Origin: JAHEGP01 sp963792875
GTDB lineage: Bacteria; Pseudomonadota; Gammaproteobacteria; Pseudomonadales; JAHEGP01
Assembly: GCA_963792875.1 (NCBI GenBank)
Contig: CAWBXV010000007.1
Coordinates: 62,001-126,000 of the forward strand
Length of the DNA stretch: 64,000 nt
Reading direction: 5' to 3'
The position numbers and the translations under genes are program-made. The number at the start of each line of letters is the position of its first letter. Position 1 is the stretch's first letter. Of this stretch, positions 37,222-48,691 are shown one piece after another. The notes beneath the pieces were generated by a model, which saw nothing but the letters and a program-made list of their open reading frames with translations, was not told where the DNA came from and did no database searches.

Positions 37222-37955
37222 CGTTAAACCTCCCTTTTGCCTTATTGACAGGACGCGAAACTTTCGCACCCTCGCCATGATCTTGCTCTCGAGCCCCCCG
37301 GGTGTCAACGCAGCATCTTGACAACCGACGCGCTGCACTGTAGCCCCTCCACCGGTGCAGCGGTCGATACCTCCCTGAAGCACGGCCCGACCATGGCCTG
37401 CCCGCGTCATGAACTAGTGCGGCGATGTTACACAGCGTTCAACCGGCCGGACACCACGCAGCGTGGTCTGAAGGATAAAGCAACGCCCTCTGTAATTTCG
37501 TCGATCCCCTCGCCCCGGTTACTCCCGCTTCATCGTCAGACAGGCGCGGCCGGTCAGCCACTCCTCCGAGGCCTCCATCGCGACTGCGCTCACCGGGCGC
37601 AGGCAGGAGGCCTGCATGCCCACCAGACAAATCATGGATGATGTCGCTGTGCCGGTCAGCCCGGCTTCTGAGCGTTTTCTGGATCAGATCAGGGTCTATC
37701 ATGCGCTCCCGCAATAGGGACCAGGCCACTGAAAAGACCGATGTTTCGTGGATTCGTCGCTAGCTCTTTTCCGCGACCATCAGCATCCCGGGGATAGGGG
37801 CGCCGCCGCAATTGAAACCTGTCTGGTATTGCTGAGGGCCCCCAGCAGCAAGGCGCAGTGCGGCCGCCACGCCGGGGCGCGCTGCACGCCATCGGGCCCG
37901 CGCGTCTGTCGCCCCGGGACTTGGCCGCCGACGCGAGCAGGTGCCGACGCCAGGG
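37222..37955. other. intergenic region upstream of the sucrose operon
   Basis: About 730 bp. Open frames exist on both strands because of high GC, but none has a ribosome-binding site, signal or family pattern that I can support. It may contain a decayed gene or long regulatory DNA for the sucrose operon. Confidence 0.4.
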
Positions 37956-37984
37956 CTGAACCCCGGACCTGCAGATGGTAGACT
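37956..37984 (+). promoter_or_regulatory. possible sigma-70 promoter of the sucrose operon
   Basis: CTGAAC and TAGACT are spaced by 17 bp. The match to consensus is only moderate (about 3 of 6 and 4 of 6). A start near 37991 would put the transcript just upstream of the GAGGAG and AUU proposed as the sps start, and would exclude the GTG at 37941. Confidence 0.3.
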
Positions 37985-38018
37985 AGCCGGCGGACATCAC
38001 GGGAGCGAGGAGTCAATC

Positions 38019-40170
38019 ATTCCGGCAGAGCATAGCGGCAGCCTGCATATCTGCATGCTGAGCATTCATGGACTGATCCGCGCCAACGACCTGGAACTGG
38101 GCCGCGACGCGGACACGGGCGGCCAGACCAAATACGTGGTGGATCTCGCCAGGGCGCTGTGCAGGCACCCGGACGTGGCGCAGGTGTCCCTGGTCACCCG
38201 CCTCATCCGCGACCGCGCCGTGGGGCCGAGCTACGCGCGCCGGGAGGAACCGCTGGGCGACGGCGCCAGCATCATCCGCATCCCCTGCGGCCCCGATGAC
38301 TACCTCCCCAAAGAACAGCTCTGGGATCATCTGGACAGTTTTACCGACAACCTGATGCACTGGCTGCAGCGCCAGGCCCACATGCCGACGGTGGTGCACA
38401 GCCACTATGCCGATGCGGGCTATGTGGGTGTGCGCCTGTCCAACCTGCTGGGAGTACCCCTGGTCCACACCGGCCACTCCCTGGGCAGGGACAAACGCAA
38501 ACGCCTGCTGGCCCGGGGTATCGGCCGGGAACAGATCGCCCGGACTTACAATATCGACCGCCGCATCGACGCGGAGGAGGACGTGCTCGCCAATGCCGAC
38601 CTGGTGATCACCAGCACCCATAACGAGATGGAGGAACAGTACGGCCTTTACAACTACTACGATCCGGGCCGCATGGTCGTCATCCCGCCGGGCACGGATC
38701 TCGAGCAGTTCAAGCCCGCCCAGCCCGGTGAGCAGATCGCGTTCAGGGCGCAGGTCGACCGCTTCCTGGCGAACCCCGGCAAGCCGCTCATCCTGGCACT
38801 CTCGCGGGCGGACGAGCGCAAGAACCTCGCCGCGCTGATCGAGGCCTTCGGCGAGTCACCGGCACTGCAGGACGCGGCCAACCTGCTGATCGTCGCCGGC
38901 AATCGCACGGACATCAGGGACCTGGACAGCGGGCCGCAGTCCGTGCTGACGGACCTGTTGCTGGTGCTGGACGCCTATGACCTGTACGGGCGGGTTGCGC
39001 TGCCCAAGCACCACCGCCCGGAGGAGGTGCCGCAGATCTACCGCATGGTCGCCGCCGGGCGCGGCGTCTTCATCAATCCCGCCCTGACGGAGCCCTTCGG
39101 GCTGACGCTGCTGGAGGCGGCGGCGACCGGCCTGCCGCTGGTGGCGACGGAGAACGGTGGCCCGACAGACATCATCCGCAATTGCCAGTGCGGCGAGCTG
39201 ATCGACCCCCTGGACAAGGCACAGATGGCCACGGCCCTGCTCAAATACCTCAACAGCGACAGCGAATGGCAGCGGGCTTCGGCCAACGGTATCAGGCGCG
39301 TGCGCGAACTCTACTCCTGGCAGACCCACGCCAGCGCCTATGTCGAAAAAATCAGCGGCCTGGCGGACAGGTACACCCCGCTCACCAGCGCCCCGCCGCT
39401 GCCGCGCGCGCTGCGCTATCGCGACCGCAGCATCGTCACCGACCTCGACCAGACCCTGATCGGCGATGACGCAGCCCTGGCAGAACTGCTGGGCCTGCTG
39501 CGCGAGCACCGCAAGGACGTCTCCTTCGCCATCGCCACCGGCAGGCGCATCGATGCCGCGCTGGCGCTGATGAAGAAACACGGCATACCCACTCCCGACA
39601 TCTTCATCACCAGCCTGGGCACGCGCATTCAATACGGCCAGGCGCTGACCGAGGATAAGGTGTGGACGGACCATATCGACCAGCACTGGTCGGCCCGGCG
39701 GGTCAGGCTCGCGCTGTCGCGGGTGCCCGGGCTCGTCCCGCAGGAACAGCGGCACCAGACGCCGTTCAAGATTTCCTACTATTATGACTGCCACGAGGCA
39801 CCCTCGCTGGACGAGCTCAATACACTGCTCAGGCAACAGGAGATCACGGCCAATGTCGATCCTGTCCTTCGGCCAGTTCCTCGATGTGATACCGGCCCGC
39901 GCATCCAAGGGCCAGGCACTGCGCTATGTCGCACAGCGCCTGGAGATACCCCTGGAGCAGATACTGGTGGCCGGGGGCTCGGGCGCGGACGAGGATATGA
40001 TGCGCGGCAATACGCTCGCCGTGGTGGTGCGGAATCGCCACCCCGAGGAGCTTTCGGCGCTGGCGCCGGTGGATCGCATTTTCTTCGCGCGGCAATCCCA
40101 TGCGGCGGGAATTCTGGAGGCGATCGAGCATTATGATTTCTTCGGCCAGTCCCGGGTGCACCATGCCTGA
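38019..40170 (+). CDS. sps: sucrose-phosphate synthase, frameshifted near the C-terminus; possible AUU start
   Basis: About 716 residues when the shift is repaired. The GT4 glycosyltransferase domain starts ICMLSIHGLIRANDLELGRD with DADTGGQTKYVVDLARAL and includes HSHYADAGYVG, HTGHSLGRDKR, SRADERKNL and INPALTEPFGLTLLEAAATG. A C-terminal HAD/SPP-like domain begins SIVTDLDQTLIG. At 39855-39858 one extra base (AATGTCGATCC instead of AATGTCATCC) shifts the frame; the correct continuation is ILSFGQFLDVIPARASKGQ, GGSGADEDMMRGNTLAV and YDFFGQ. Unshifted reading ends at 40136 in unrelated sequence. No ATG fits the N-terminus; GAGGAG lies six bases before ATT at 38019, and a GTG at 37941 is the alternative. 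It makes sucrose-6-phosphate from UDP-glucose and fructose-6-phosphate. Confidence 0.88.
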
Positions 40171-41020
40171 ACAGCTGCTATTGTGCACCGACCTGGACCG
40201 CACCCTGATTCCCAACGGTCCCCAGCCGGAATCGCCGGCGGCGCGCGATCACTTCGCCCGGCTCGCCGCCGACCCCCGGGTGCTGCTGGCCTATGTCACG
40301 GGGCGCCACCGGCAGCTGGTGGAGGACGCGCTGGCGCAGTGCCGGCTGCCGGTGCCGGACTTCGTCATCGCCGATGTCGGCACCAGCCTCTACCGTGTGA
40401 CCTCCGGCTCACACTGGCGCCTGGATGCGGACTGGGACCGGCAGATAGGCCAGGACTGGAACGGCAGGCTGAACAGCGACCTGCAGGCCATGCTCGGCGA
40501 CATCCCGGGCCTGCGCCCGCAGGAAAACGCCAAGCAGAACCGCCACAAAGTGAGCTACTACGTGGCGCTGGACAGCGACCGGGCGGCGCTCGAGCTGGCC
40601 ATCAACCAGCGCTTGCGGGCGCAGGCCGTGCGCGCGCGGCTGATCTGGAGCGTGGACGAACCGGCGGCCATCGGCCTGCTCGACATACTGCCCTGGAGCG
40701 CCAGCAAATACCACGCGCTGGCCGCGCTGCAGCGCTTCGAGGGTTTTACCGATGACGACACGGTCTTCAGCGGCGACAGCGGCAACGATATCGAGGTGCT
40801 CGCCAGCTCGATACCCGCGGTACTGGTGGCCAACAGTGAGGCCGCGGTGCGGGCGCAGGCGCGGCGCCAGGCCGAGGCCGGGGGCAACGCCGGCCGCCTG
40901 TATATCGCCCGCGGCGATTTCTACGGCATGAACGGCAACTACAGCGCCGGGATCCTGGAGGGCATCGCTCACTATCATCCCGACCTGCTGTCCTGGATGG
41001 GACTGGAGACCATGACATGA
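40163..41020 (+). CDS. spp: sucrose-phosphate phosphatase (HAD-IIB)
   Basis: This 285-residue protein starts MPEQLLLCTDLDRTL and overlaps the end of sps by 8 bp. HAD motif I is DLDRT (D10, D12), motif II lies in AYVTGRHRQL, the motif III lysine lies in WSASKYHAL, and motif IV is SGDSGNDIEVL. Specificity for sucrose-6-phosphate is inferred from the operon and overall match. It removes phosphate to give free sucrose. Its presence as a separate enzyme means the SPP-like domain of the sps product need not be active. Confidence 0.92.
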   Translation: MPEQLLLCTDLDRTLIPNGPQPESPAARDHFARLAADPRVLLAYVTGRHRQLVEDALAQCRLPVPDFVIADVGTSLYRVTSGSHWRLDADWDRQIGQDWNGRLNSDLQAMLGDIPGLRPQENAKQNRHKVSYYVALDSDRAALELAINQRLRAQAVRARLIWSVDEPAAIGLLDILPWSASKYHALAALQRFEGFTDDDTVFSGDSGNDIEVLASSIPAVLVANSEAAVRAQARRQAEAGGNAGRLYIARGDFYGMNGNYSAGILEGIAHYHPDLLSWMGLETMT

Positions 41021-41898
41021 GCAATGAGCCGTCGCTGTACATTTTTGGCGAGGTGCTGTTCGACCATTTCCCGGACGGCAGCCGGGTACTGGGTGGCGCG
41101 CCGTTCAATGTGGCCTGGCACCTGCAGGCCTTCGGCCAGTCGCCCGAAATGATCAGCCGGGTGGGCTGCGACCCGGAGGGCGAGCAGGTCCGCGCCGCCA
41201 TGGCCGACTGGGGCCTCACTACCCGCCACCTGCAGACGGACCCGCTGCGGCCGACCGGCCGGGTAGCGGTGACGTTCAGAGACGGCGAACCCGCCTACGA
41301 CATCGTCGCCGACTGCGCCTACGATCACATCGAACCGGCGCCCACGGGAGACTGCGCGCTGCTCTACCACGGCAGCCTCGCAGCCCGGGCGGCGACCTCT
41401 GCCAACACCCTGCGGCAGCTGCGGGCCAGCGCCCCGCGCACGGTCTTCATCGACGTCAACCTGCGCCCGCCCTGGTGGCAGCCGGCAGCGCTGCACGAGT
41501 TGCTGACTGGCGCGGACTGGGTGAAGCTGAACAGCGACGAGCTGCAGGCACTGACCGGCACCACCGCCTCAGCGGCAACCGGCCGCGCGTTCCTGGAGCG
41601 CTTTGGCCTGCAGGGCCTGCTGGTCACGCAGGGCGCCAGCGGTGCGCAGCTGCTGCTGGCGGGAGGCGGGTGCCTGCAGGTGGCGCCGCCGTCAGATACC
41701 GAGGTGGTGGACACCGTCGGCGCCGGCGATGCCTTCGCAGCGGTGATGCTGCTGGGACTGTCGCTGGAGTGGCCGCTGGACCTCGCGCTGGAGCGAGCGC
41801 AGCAGTTCGCCGCGGCGGTGGTCGAGCGCCGTGGCGCGACCGTGGCAGAGCGCGATTTCTACCGGACATTCTGCCGCCGCTGGCAGCTGTCGGCATAA
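41017..41898 (+). CDS. fructokinase (PfkB family)
   Basis: This 293-residue protein has an ATGA overlap with spp. PfkB-family features are the N-terminal FGEVLFDHFPDGSRVLGGAP with the GGAPxN substrate motif, FIDVNLRPPWW, the WVKLNSDE strand, and the ATP-site signature DTVGAGDAFAAVML with catalytic Asp in GAGD. It would phosphorylate fructose released by amylosucrase, giving fructose-6-phosphate back to sps. This gene order is known from sucrose operons of methylotrophs such as Methylotuvimicrobium. Confidence 0.92.
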   Translation: MSNEPSLYIFGEVLFDHFPDGSRVLGGAPFNVAWHLQAFGQSPEMISRVGCDPEGEQVRAAMADWGLTTRHLQTDPLRPTGRVAVTFRDGEPAYDIVADCAYDHIEPAPTGDCALLYHGSLAARAATSANTLRQLRASAPRTVFIDVNLRPPWWQPAALHELLTGADWVKLNSDELQALTGTTASAATGRAFLERFGLQGLLVTQGASGAQLLLAGGGCLQVAPPSDTEVVDTVGAGDAFAAVMLLGLSLEWPLDLALERAQQFAAAVVERRGATVAERDFYRTFCRRWQLSA

Positions 41899-41915
41899 GG
41901 GGACAGAGGGCTGCC

Positions 41916-43871
41916 ATGTACGAGCAACAGTCGCATTACCTGCTGAACAGCATTCTCGACCAGCTGAAGCCGGAGATCCGCAAGCGTGACCTGCGCCATT
42001 TCTACACCCGCCTGGGCGCCAATTTCTATGCGATCCACAACCTGTTCCAGGGGCTCTACGGTCATCGCGAGGATTTCCAGGAGCAGCTGCTGCGCGTCGT
42101 CAGCGTCATGGCGACCCGGTATATCGCCCGCGGGCCGGCGCTGAAGGCGCTGGATGGCGCACGCGAGCGGGATCACGACTGGTTTCTCAGCCAGGAGCTG
42201 GTGGGAATGGCCCTGTACCTGGACGGTTTTGCCGGCGACCTGACCGGGCTGCGCGGCAAACTGCACTATCTGCAGGAACTGGGCGTCAATCTGGTCCATG
42301 TCATGCCCATCCTGGAATGCCCCCCCGGCGCCAGCGATGGCGGCTACGCGGTCAGTGACTTCCGCAATATCAATGCCCGTGCCGGCAGCATGGAAGACCT
42401 GGAGACGCTCGCCGCGGACCTGCGCCGCCGGCAGATGCTCCTGACGCTGGATGTGGTGGTCAACCACACCTCGGACCAGCACGAATGGGCGCAGCGCGCG
42501 CGCCAGGGAGACGCCGCGTACCAGGACTACTACTATATCTTCGAAAACCGGGATATCCCCGATCTGTTCGAGGAGACGCTGCCGGAGATTTTTCCCGAGA
42601 CGGCGCCGGGCAATTTCACCTTCGACGAGACCATGAAGCGCTGGGTGATGACGGTGTTCAACCGCTACCAGTGGGACCTCAACTACGGCAATCCCGCCGT
42701 GTTCATCGAAATGCTCGACATCATCCTGTTCTGGGCCAACCGGGGCGCCGACATCGTGCGCCTGGACGCGGTGGCCTTCCTGTGGAAGAAGATCGGCACC
42801 ACCTCGCAGAACGAGCGGGAGGCGCACCTGATCCTGCAGCTGTTCAAGGACTGCTGCCAGGTCACGGCGCCGGGAGTGCTGTTCATTGCCGAGGCCATCG
42901 TGGCACCGGTGGAAATCATCAAGTACTTCGGCGAGGACGCGGTGATCGCCAAGGAGTGCGAAATCGCCTACAACGCCACCTTCATGGCGTTGCTGTGGGA
43001 CGCCCTGGCCACCAAGAACGCGAAACTGCTCAACCAGGGCATCAGCAGCCTGCCGGACAAGCTGGACCATGCCACCTGGCTGAATTATGCCCGCTGCCAT
43101 GACGACATCGGCCTTGGCTTCGACGACGCGGATATCCGCGCCGTCGGCTACGAGCCAAGTGCCCACCGGCGCTTCCTGATCGACTACTACACCGGCGCCT
43201 ACGACGACTCGCCAGCGCGGGGCAGACCCTTCGGCAGCAACAGCAAAACCGGCGACGCCCGCATTTCGGGCTCGCTGGCCTCGCTGGCCGGTCTCGAGAC
43301 CGCGCTGCAGCAGGGTGACGATGCCGCGGTGCAGCGCAGTATTGACCAGATACTGCTGCTGCACAGCCTGATCATGTCGTTCGGTGGCATCCCGCTGATC
43401 TATTACGGCGACGAACTCGGCACCCTGAACAACGAGAACTTCATCCAGGACGCCGACAAGGCACACGACTCGCGCTGGCTCCACCGCCCGCAGTACGACT
43501 GGGAGCGGGCGGAGCTGCGCCATCAGCGGGGCAGCGTCGAGCAGCGCATATTCGATGGGCTCAGACAGATGATTGCCGTGCGCAAATCCATCGGGGCCAT
43601 GGCCGATTTCAATAACCGGGAGCTCATCGACGTGGGCAATCCCCACCTGTTCGTGTTTACCCGCTCTCACCCTGAAGTAGAAATGCAGTCAGTGCTGGTG
43701 GTGACCAATTTCAACGACCGCCCGGAGCACTTCAACCTGCGGGACCTGCGCAACCGCTGCCGCTTCGAGGTGGGCGAACTGCACGACAAGGTCAGCGGCG
43801 TCTCCCCCGCCCGCTTCAACGACCAGGTGGTCATCCCCGCCTACGGCTATTACTGGCTGATGTGTGCATGA
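41916..43871 (+). CDS. ams: amylosucrase (GH13_4)
   Basis: This 651-residue protein starts MYEQQSHYLL, with GAGGG upstream. The GH13 catalytic residues are visible: nucleophile D284 in IVRLDAVAF, acid/base E326 in FIAEAIV, and transition-state Asp in ARCHDDIG (HDD at 395-397). The family blocks VMPILECPPGASDGGYAVSD and WDLNYGNPAVFIEML match the Neisseria polysaccharea enzyme, whose catalytic residues have almost the same numbers. It transfers glucose from sucrose to glucan, or hydrolyses sucrose, releasing fructose for the kinase encoded just upstream. It ends the operon. Confidence 0.94.
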   Translation: MYEQQSHYLLNSILDQLKPEIRKRDLRHFYTRLGANFYAIHNLFQGLYGHREDFQEQLLRVVSVMATRYIARGPALKALDGARERDHDWFLSQELVGMALYLDGFAGDLTGLRGKLHYLQELGVNLVHVMPILECPPGASDGGYAVSDFRNINARAGSMEDLETLAADLRRRQMLLTLDVVVNHTSDQHEWAQRARQGDAAYQDYYYIFENRDIPDLFEETLPEIFPETAPGNFTFDETMKRWVMTVFNRYQWDLNYGNPAVFIEMLDIILFWANRGADIVRLDAVAFLWKKIGTTSQNEREAHLILQLFKDCCQVTAPGVLFIAEAIVAPVEIIKYFGEDAVIAKECEIAYNATFMALLWDALATKNAKLLNQGISSLPDKLDHATWLNYARCHDDIGLGFDDADIRAVGYEPSAHRRFLIDYYTGAYDDSPARGRPFGSNSKTGDARISGSLASLAGLETALQQGDDAAVQRSIDQILLLHSLIMSFGGIPLIYYGDELGTLNNENFIQDADKAHDSRWLHRPQYDWERAELRHQRGSVEQRIFDGLRQMIAVRKSIGAMADFNNRELIDVGNPHLFVFTRSHPEVEMQSVLVVTNFNDRPEHFNLRDLRNRCRFEVGELHDKVSGVSPARFNDQVVIPAYGYYWLMCA

Positions 43872-43916
43872 GCTGCCGCGACCACGCGGCGGCACCCGCT
43901 CCGCTGGCCCACCCGC

Positions 43917-45770
43917 CTACTGGGCGGCCAGCTGCGGCTGGTGACCAAAATAGCTGGCCAGTTCGATCAGCAGGCGCTGGCCGGAATTCAAGGCGGCACG
44001 CTGTGCCAGCACCTCGCGGCCGCGATCGGGATAATCCGTGATCACGCCGTCGACCCCGCGGCTCATCATCTGCGACATGCTGACGCCGTCGTTGACCGTC
44101 CACACCATCACGCGGCGACCCTGCTGGTGCGCCCTGCCGACAAACTGCCGGCTGCCGAAGCGGGTATTGACGGCATAGAAATCCAGCGCCAGCTTCTCCA
44201 GCTTGCCGGCCATCACCGACGTCAGCAGCCCCACGGGCCAATCCGGACGCAGCTCCCGCATGCGCTGGGTGCCGGCGTAATCCAGCGACATCAGCATGAC
44301 GTCGTCCTCCATGCCGGCAGCCTCCACGACGGCAGCGACCCGCTCCTCGAGCCGCTCGTTGTGGCCGTAGTACTTCAACTCGATCACCACGCCGGCGCTG
44401 CCGCGGCAAAGATCCAGCACCTGCCTCAGGGTCGGCACGCGCTCGCCGCTGAAGCGGGGGTCGAACCAGGAACCGATGTCGATGTCAGCCAGATCGGGCA
44501 GGGTGGCATCCCAGATCTTGAGATCGCGCCCGGCGACCTTCTTCAGGTCGCTGTCGTGCAGCACGACGACCTCGCCGTCGGCGCTCTCCTGCACATCGAT
44601 CTCGACCCAGTCCGCGCCCTGCCGCAAGGCCTCGCCGATAGCAGCCAGCGTGTTCTCGGGGGCAGCGCCGGAGGCGCCTCGATGAGCGATGATGCTGGCG
44701 CGGTCCTGCAGGGTGAGGCCTTCGATCAACTGGCGACTGATGGCGACGGCGGCCAGCAGGCTCAATGCCGATGCCGCGATGATGCGCCGGTTGGTGAGCA
44801 GCACCCGCGTGCCGGTACCCGCCTCGATGGACTCGGCGAGGTAGGCTCTGCCCGAATCGAGACCGCAGGCCTCGAACAGTTGCACCATGACGATCGCCAG
44901 CGCAGAGGCGCTCACCGCGGTCACGATCAGCGCCAGCAGCGCACTGAGCAACAGCAGCATGCCCAGCGCCAGCACGAGCAGGCGGATGTTCTCCAGCAAG
45001 CCGGGAATCAGCGCCTCACCCAGTCCGTCGACCACCACCGCGGCAAGACCCAGCAGCAGCAGATCCAGCACCGCCCAGGCCACCACCCAGGCGAGCACCG
45101 TGCGGCGGCGGGTGCCGGCCGCCGCCGCACTGAGGGCCAGCACCTCGGCGGTGGGTTGCGGCGTGAACAGCGCCAGCGGCAGCGCAAAGAACCAGCCGAT
45201 CACCAGGCGCAGCAGCAGTGCGATCAGCGTCCCGACACAGATGGCGCCCAGAGCGGCAGCCGCCCAGAACGCGGGGGGGCGTTCGGCGAGATAGAAGTTG
45301 ATGTCATAGTCGCCCAGCAGCGCGCGATAGATCAGCGCCAGCGCCAGCAGGCAGGGCACGACCAGCAGCAGCACCCGCAACACGATGCGCAGACCCAGCA
45401 CCAGTATGCGCCGACTGCGGCGGGCCACGAAGGCGAGCGCCTGCAGGGTTGTGACGCGCTGGCCGTGCTGCACGCCATAGGCCACCGCCATCAGGGCCGA
45501 GTGTTTGAACACCATCAGCAGCAGGCCGGCCGCGCCAACCAGCAGCAGCGACAGCAGGCCCAGCGGCGACAGCGCGAAGTAGAGTATCTCCTGATCTGAC
45601 AGCGCCTGCGCACCGGACCACGACACGACGCGGTTGAAGAGCAGGCTGAACAGCGGCACGAGCAGGACATAGGCCAACAGCGAACCCAGTACATGGGTCG
45701 CCAGGTAGGACCTGGGATTGGCTAAAAAAGCCCGCCCGATTCCCGCGAGGGCAGTCGCATTCAACTGCAA
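43917..45770 (-). CDS. glycerophosphodiester phosphodiesterase with N-terminal membrane domain
   Basis: This 617-residue protein has an N-terminal part (1-350) with about eight hydrophobic helices, matching the GPDPase membrane domain. It is followed by a GDPD TIM barrel. Catalytic motifs are IIAHRGASGAAPENT (His363 at HRG), WVEIDVQESADGEVVVLHD with the metal-binding Glu-x-Asp and second His, and VIELKYYGHN. The end VDGVITDYPDRG is typical. It hydrolyses glycerophosphodiesters to glycerol-3-phosphate and an alcohol; the product could feed GlpD, encoded 14 kb away. It converges with the sucrose operon and is 46 bp from its end. Confidence 0.92.
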   Translation of the reverse strand: MQLNATALAGIGRAFLANPRSYLATHVLGSLLAYVLLVPLFSLLFNRVVSWSGAQALSDQEILYFALSPLGLLSLLLVGAAGLLLMVFKHSALMAVAYGVQHGQRVTTLQALAFVARRSRRILVLGLRIVLRVLLLVVPCLLALALIYRALLGDYDINFYLAERPPAFWAAAALGAICVGTLIALLLRLVIGWFFALPLALFTPQPTAEVLALSAAAAGTRRRTVLAWVVAWAVLDLLLLGLAAVVVDGLGEALIPGLLENIRLLVLALGMLLLLSALLALIVTAVSASALAIVMVQLFEACGLDSGRAYLAESIEAGTGTRVLLTNRRIIAASALSLLAAVAISRQLIEGLTLQDRASIIAHRGASGAAPENTLAAIGEALRQGADWVEIDVQESADGEVVVLHDSDLKKVAGRDLKIWDATLPDLADIDIGSWFDPRFSGERVPTLRQVLDLCRGSAGVVIELKYYGHNERLEERVAAVVEAAGMEDDVMLMSLDYAGTQRMRELRPDWPVGLLTSVMAGKLEKLALDFYAVNTRFGSRQFVGRAHQQGRRVMVWTVNDGVSMSQMMSRGVDGVITDYPDRGREVLAQRAALNSGQRLLIELASYFGHQPQLAAQ

Positions 45771-46153
45771 GCGCCCTCCCCGGCCCTACTGCGGCCGCGC
45801 CCACGGACGCCACCGCACGCGGCCGGCGGATAGGGCGCAAGATCGCCTGATGCCGGCGCGCCGGCTACCAGGCCAGCCAGCCGAGTCATTGTCATCCTCC
45901 GGTCCTCTGTGATGGACGTTCGACAGCGCACGCCCGACATTGGCGCAAAGCGCGCCCCTGCCCCCGCCAGCGTCGAGCCACCAAAGCATAAAGCACGCCT
46001 CCCCTGGTGTCGACAGCTCTCCAGGCGCCGTTGACCTGGCGCTTTGCTGCGACCCGACCGCTATCGCCGCGCCGTCCGCACGCACGCGTTGCGCCAACAG
46101 CGCGCACCCTGGCACAGCCCCCGCCCAGCGGTCGCTCACCTGCGGTCCGCAGC
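45771..46153. other. intergenic region upstream of the GDPD gene
   Basis: About 380 bp between the GDPD start and the end of the FAD oxidoreductase gene, both on the minus strand. The GDPD promoter is expected here. I see no gene, repeat or terminator. Confidence 0.4.
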
Positions 46154-47785
<1,632 letters not shown>

Positions 47786-47965
47786 GGCGCGGCCCTCACA
47801 GACCTCAGCCGCGCCTCGGACCGGTGCCCGCCGGCGGCAGGCGCGTTGCGGGATTGCAGCGACACGGTGCAGTTCCTCCACTCGACTCCATGCTGACCCA
47901 TCATAGCGCCGCCCTGCGCCGCGCGGCAAAGCATCCACCGCTGACCGCCGCCAGGCAGCCGGCGC

Positions 47966-48691
47966 TCAATCCGGCGGCGGCCCGCTGCCAGCGTCCTGCG
48001 CGCGCGCCCTGGCGGCGCGCAACCTGGCCATCAGCTTGAGCAGGCCGCGGGTCAGAAACGGCAGCGTCGCCAGCAGCGCCAGCGCCAGCATCAGATTGGG
48101 CGTGAACACCTCCTCCAGGGAGAAGGCCCGCACCCCTCCCAGCTGCACGCCGAAGTGCACGTAGATGGCGATGATCGGCACCATGCCCAGCAGGGATGCC
48201 AGGAAAAAGCGCGTGGTGGTGATCGGCGTCAACCCCATCAGCAGGTTGATCAGCCAGAACGGGATCACCGGGATCATGCGCATGCTGACCAGATAGAAGG
48301 TGCCGTCCCTCTCGATGCCCTCGTTGATGACCGCCAGCTGCACCGCGAAGCGCTGCTGCACGAGCCCGTGCAGCACGTAGCGGGAGAACAGAAAGGCCAG
48401 CGTGCCACCCAGCGTGCAGGCGCTGAGCGCCAGCGGAATGCCGATGGCGTGGCCGAAGATGATGCCGCTGACGATGGACAGCGCGGCCGTGACGGGCAGC
48501 GAGAACGCCATGCCCAGCACGTACACGCCAAAGAAGATGGCCGCTGTCGCATCCGGGTGTTCGCGGAACATGCCCTGATAGAGCCTGGGGTCCAGCAGGC
48601 GCTCACCGTCGCCCAGCACGAAGGCGGCGCCAACAGTGCCGACGAGCACGATGAGAAACCACTGATTCCTGGCCAATACCGTCACCCGCAA
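47966..48691 (-). CDS. TVP38/TMEM64 (DedA-like) membrane protein
   Basis: This 241-residue protein is read from TTG at 48691; a GTG two codons downstream is an alternative start. It has about six hydrophobic helices and the VTT/SNARE-associated core: LGMAFSLPVTAALSIVSGII, IGIPLALSACTLGGTLAFLF with FSRYVL, and RMIPVIPFWLINLLMGLTPI, including the reentrant-loop Arg and Pro residues. These proteins are linked to lipid scrambling or flipping at the inner membrane. It lies 181 bp upstream of the FAD oxidoreductase on the same strand. Confidence 0.87.
   Translation of the reverse strand: MRVTVLARNQWFLIVLVGTVGAAFVLGDGERLLDPRLYQGMFREHPDATAAIFFGVYVLGMAFSLPVTAALSIVSGIIFGHAIGIPLALSACTLGGTLAFLFSRYVLHGLVQQRFAVQLAVINEGIERDGTFYLVSMRMIPVIPFWLINLLMGLTPITTTRFFLASLLGMVPIIAIYVHFGVQLGGVRAFSLEEVFTPNLMLALALLATLPFLTRGLLKLMARLRAARARAQDAGSGPPPD

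Noticed and set aside
37439..37729. A 96-codon minus-strand frame starting MAWSLLRERMIDPD
   Set aside because: Part of it looks protein-like, but there is no ribosome-binding site, no family match and the second half appears random. It might be a decayed gene.
37941..38018. GTG at 37941 as the sps start
   Set aside because: No ribosome-binding site, and the added residues do not look like the family. The ATT at 38019 with GAGGAG fits better, although the GTG cannot be formally excluded.
39425..40170. A separate second phosphatase gene at the end of sps
   Set aside because: The HAD-like segment continues the sps product, as in known bacterial sucrose-phosphate synthases. The apparent separate frame arises only from the one-base shift.
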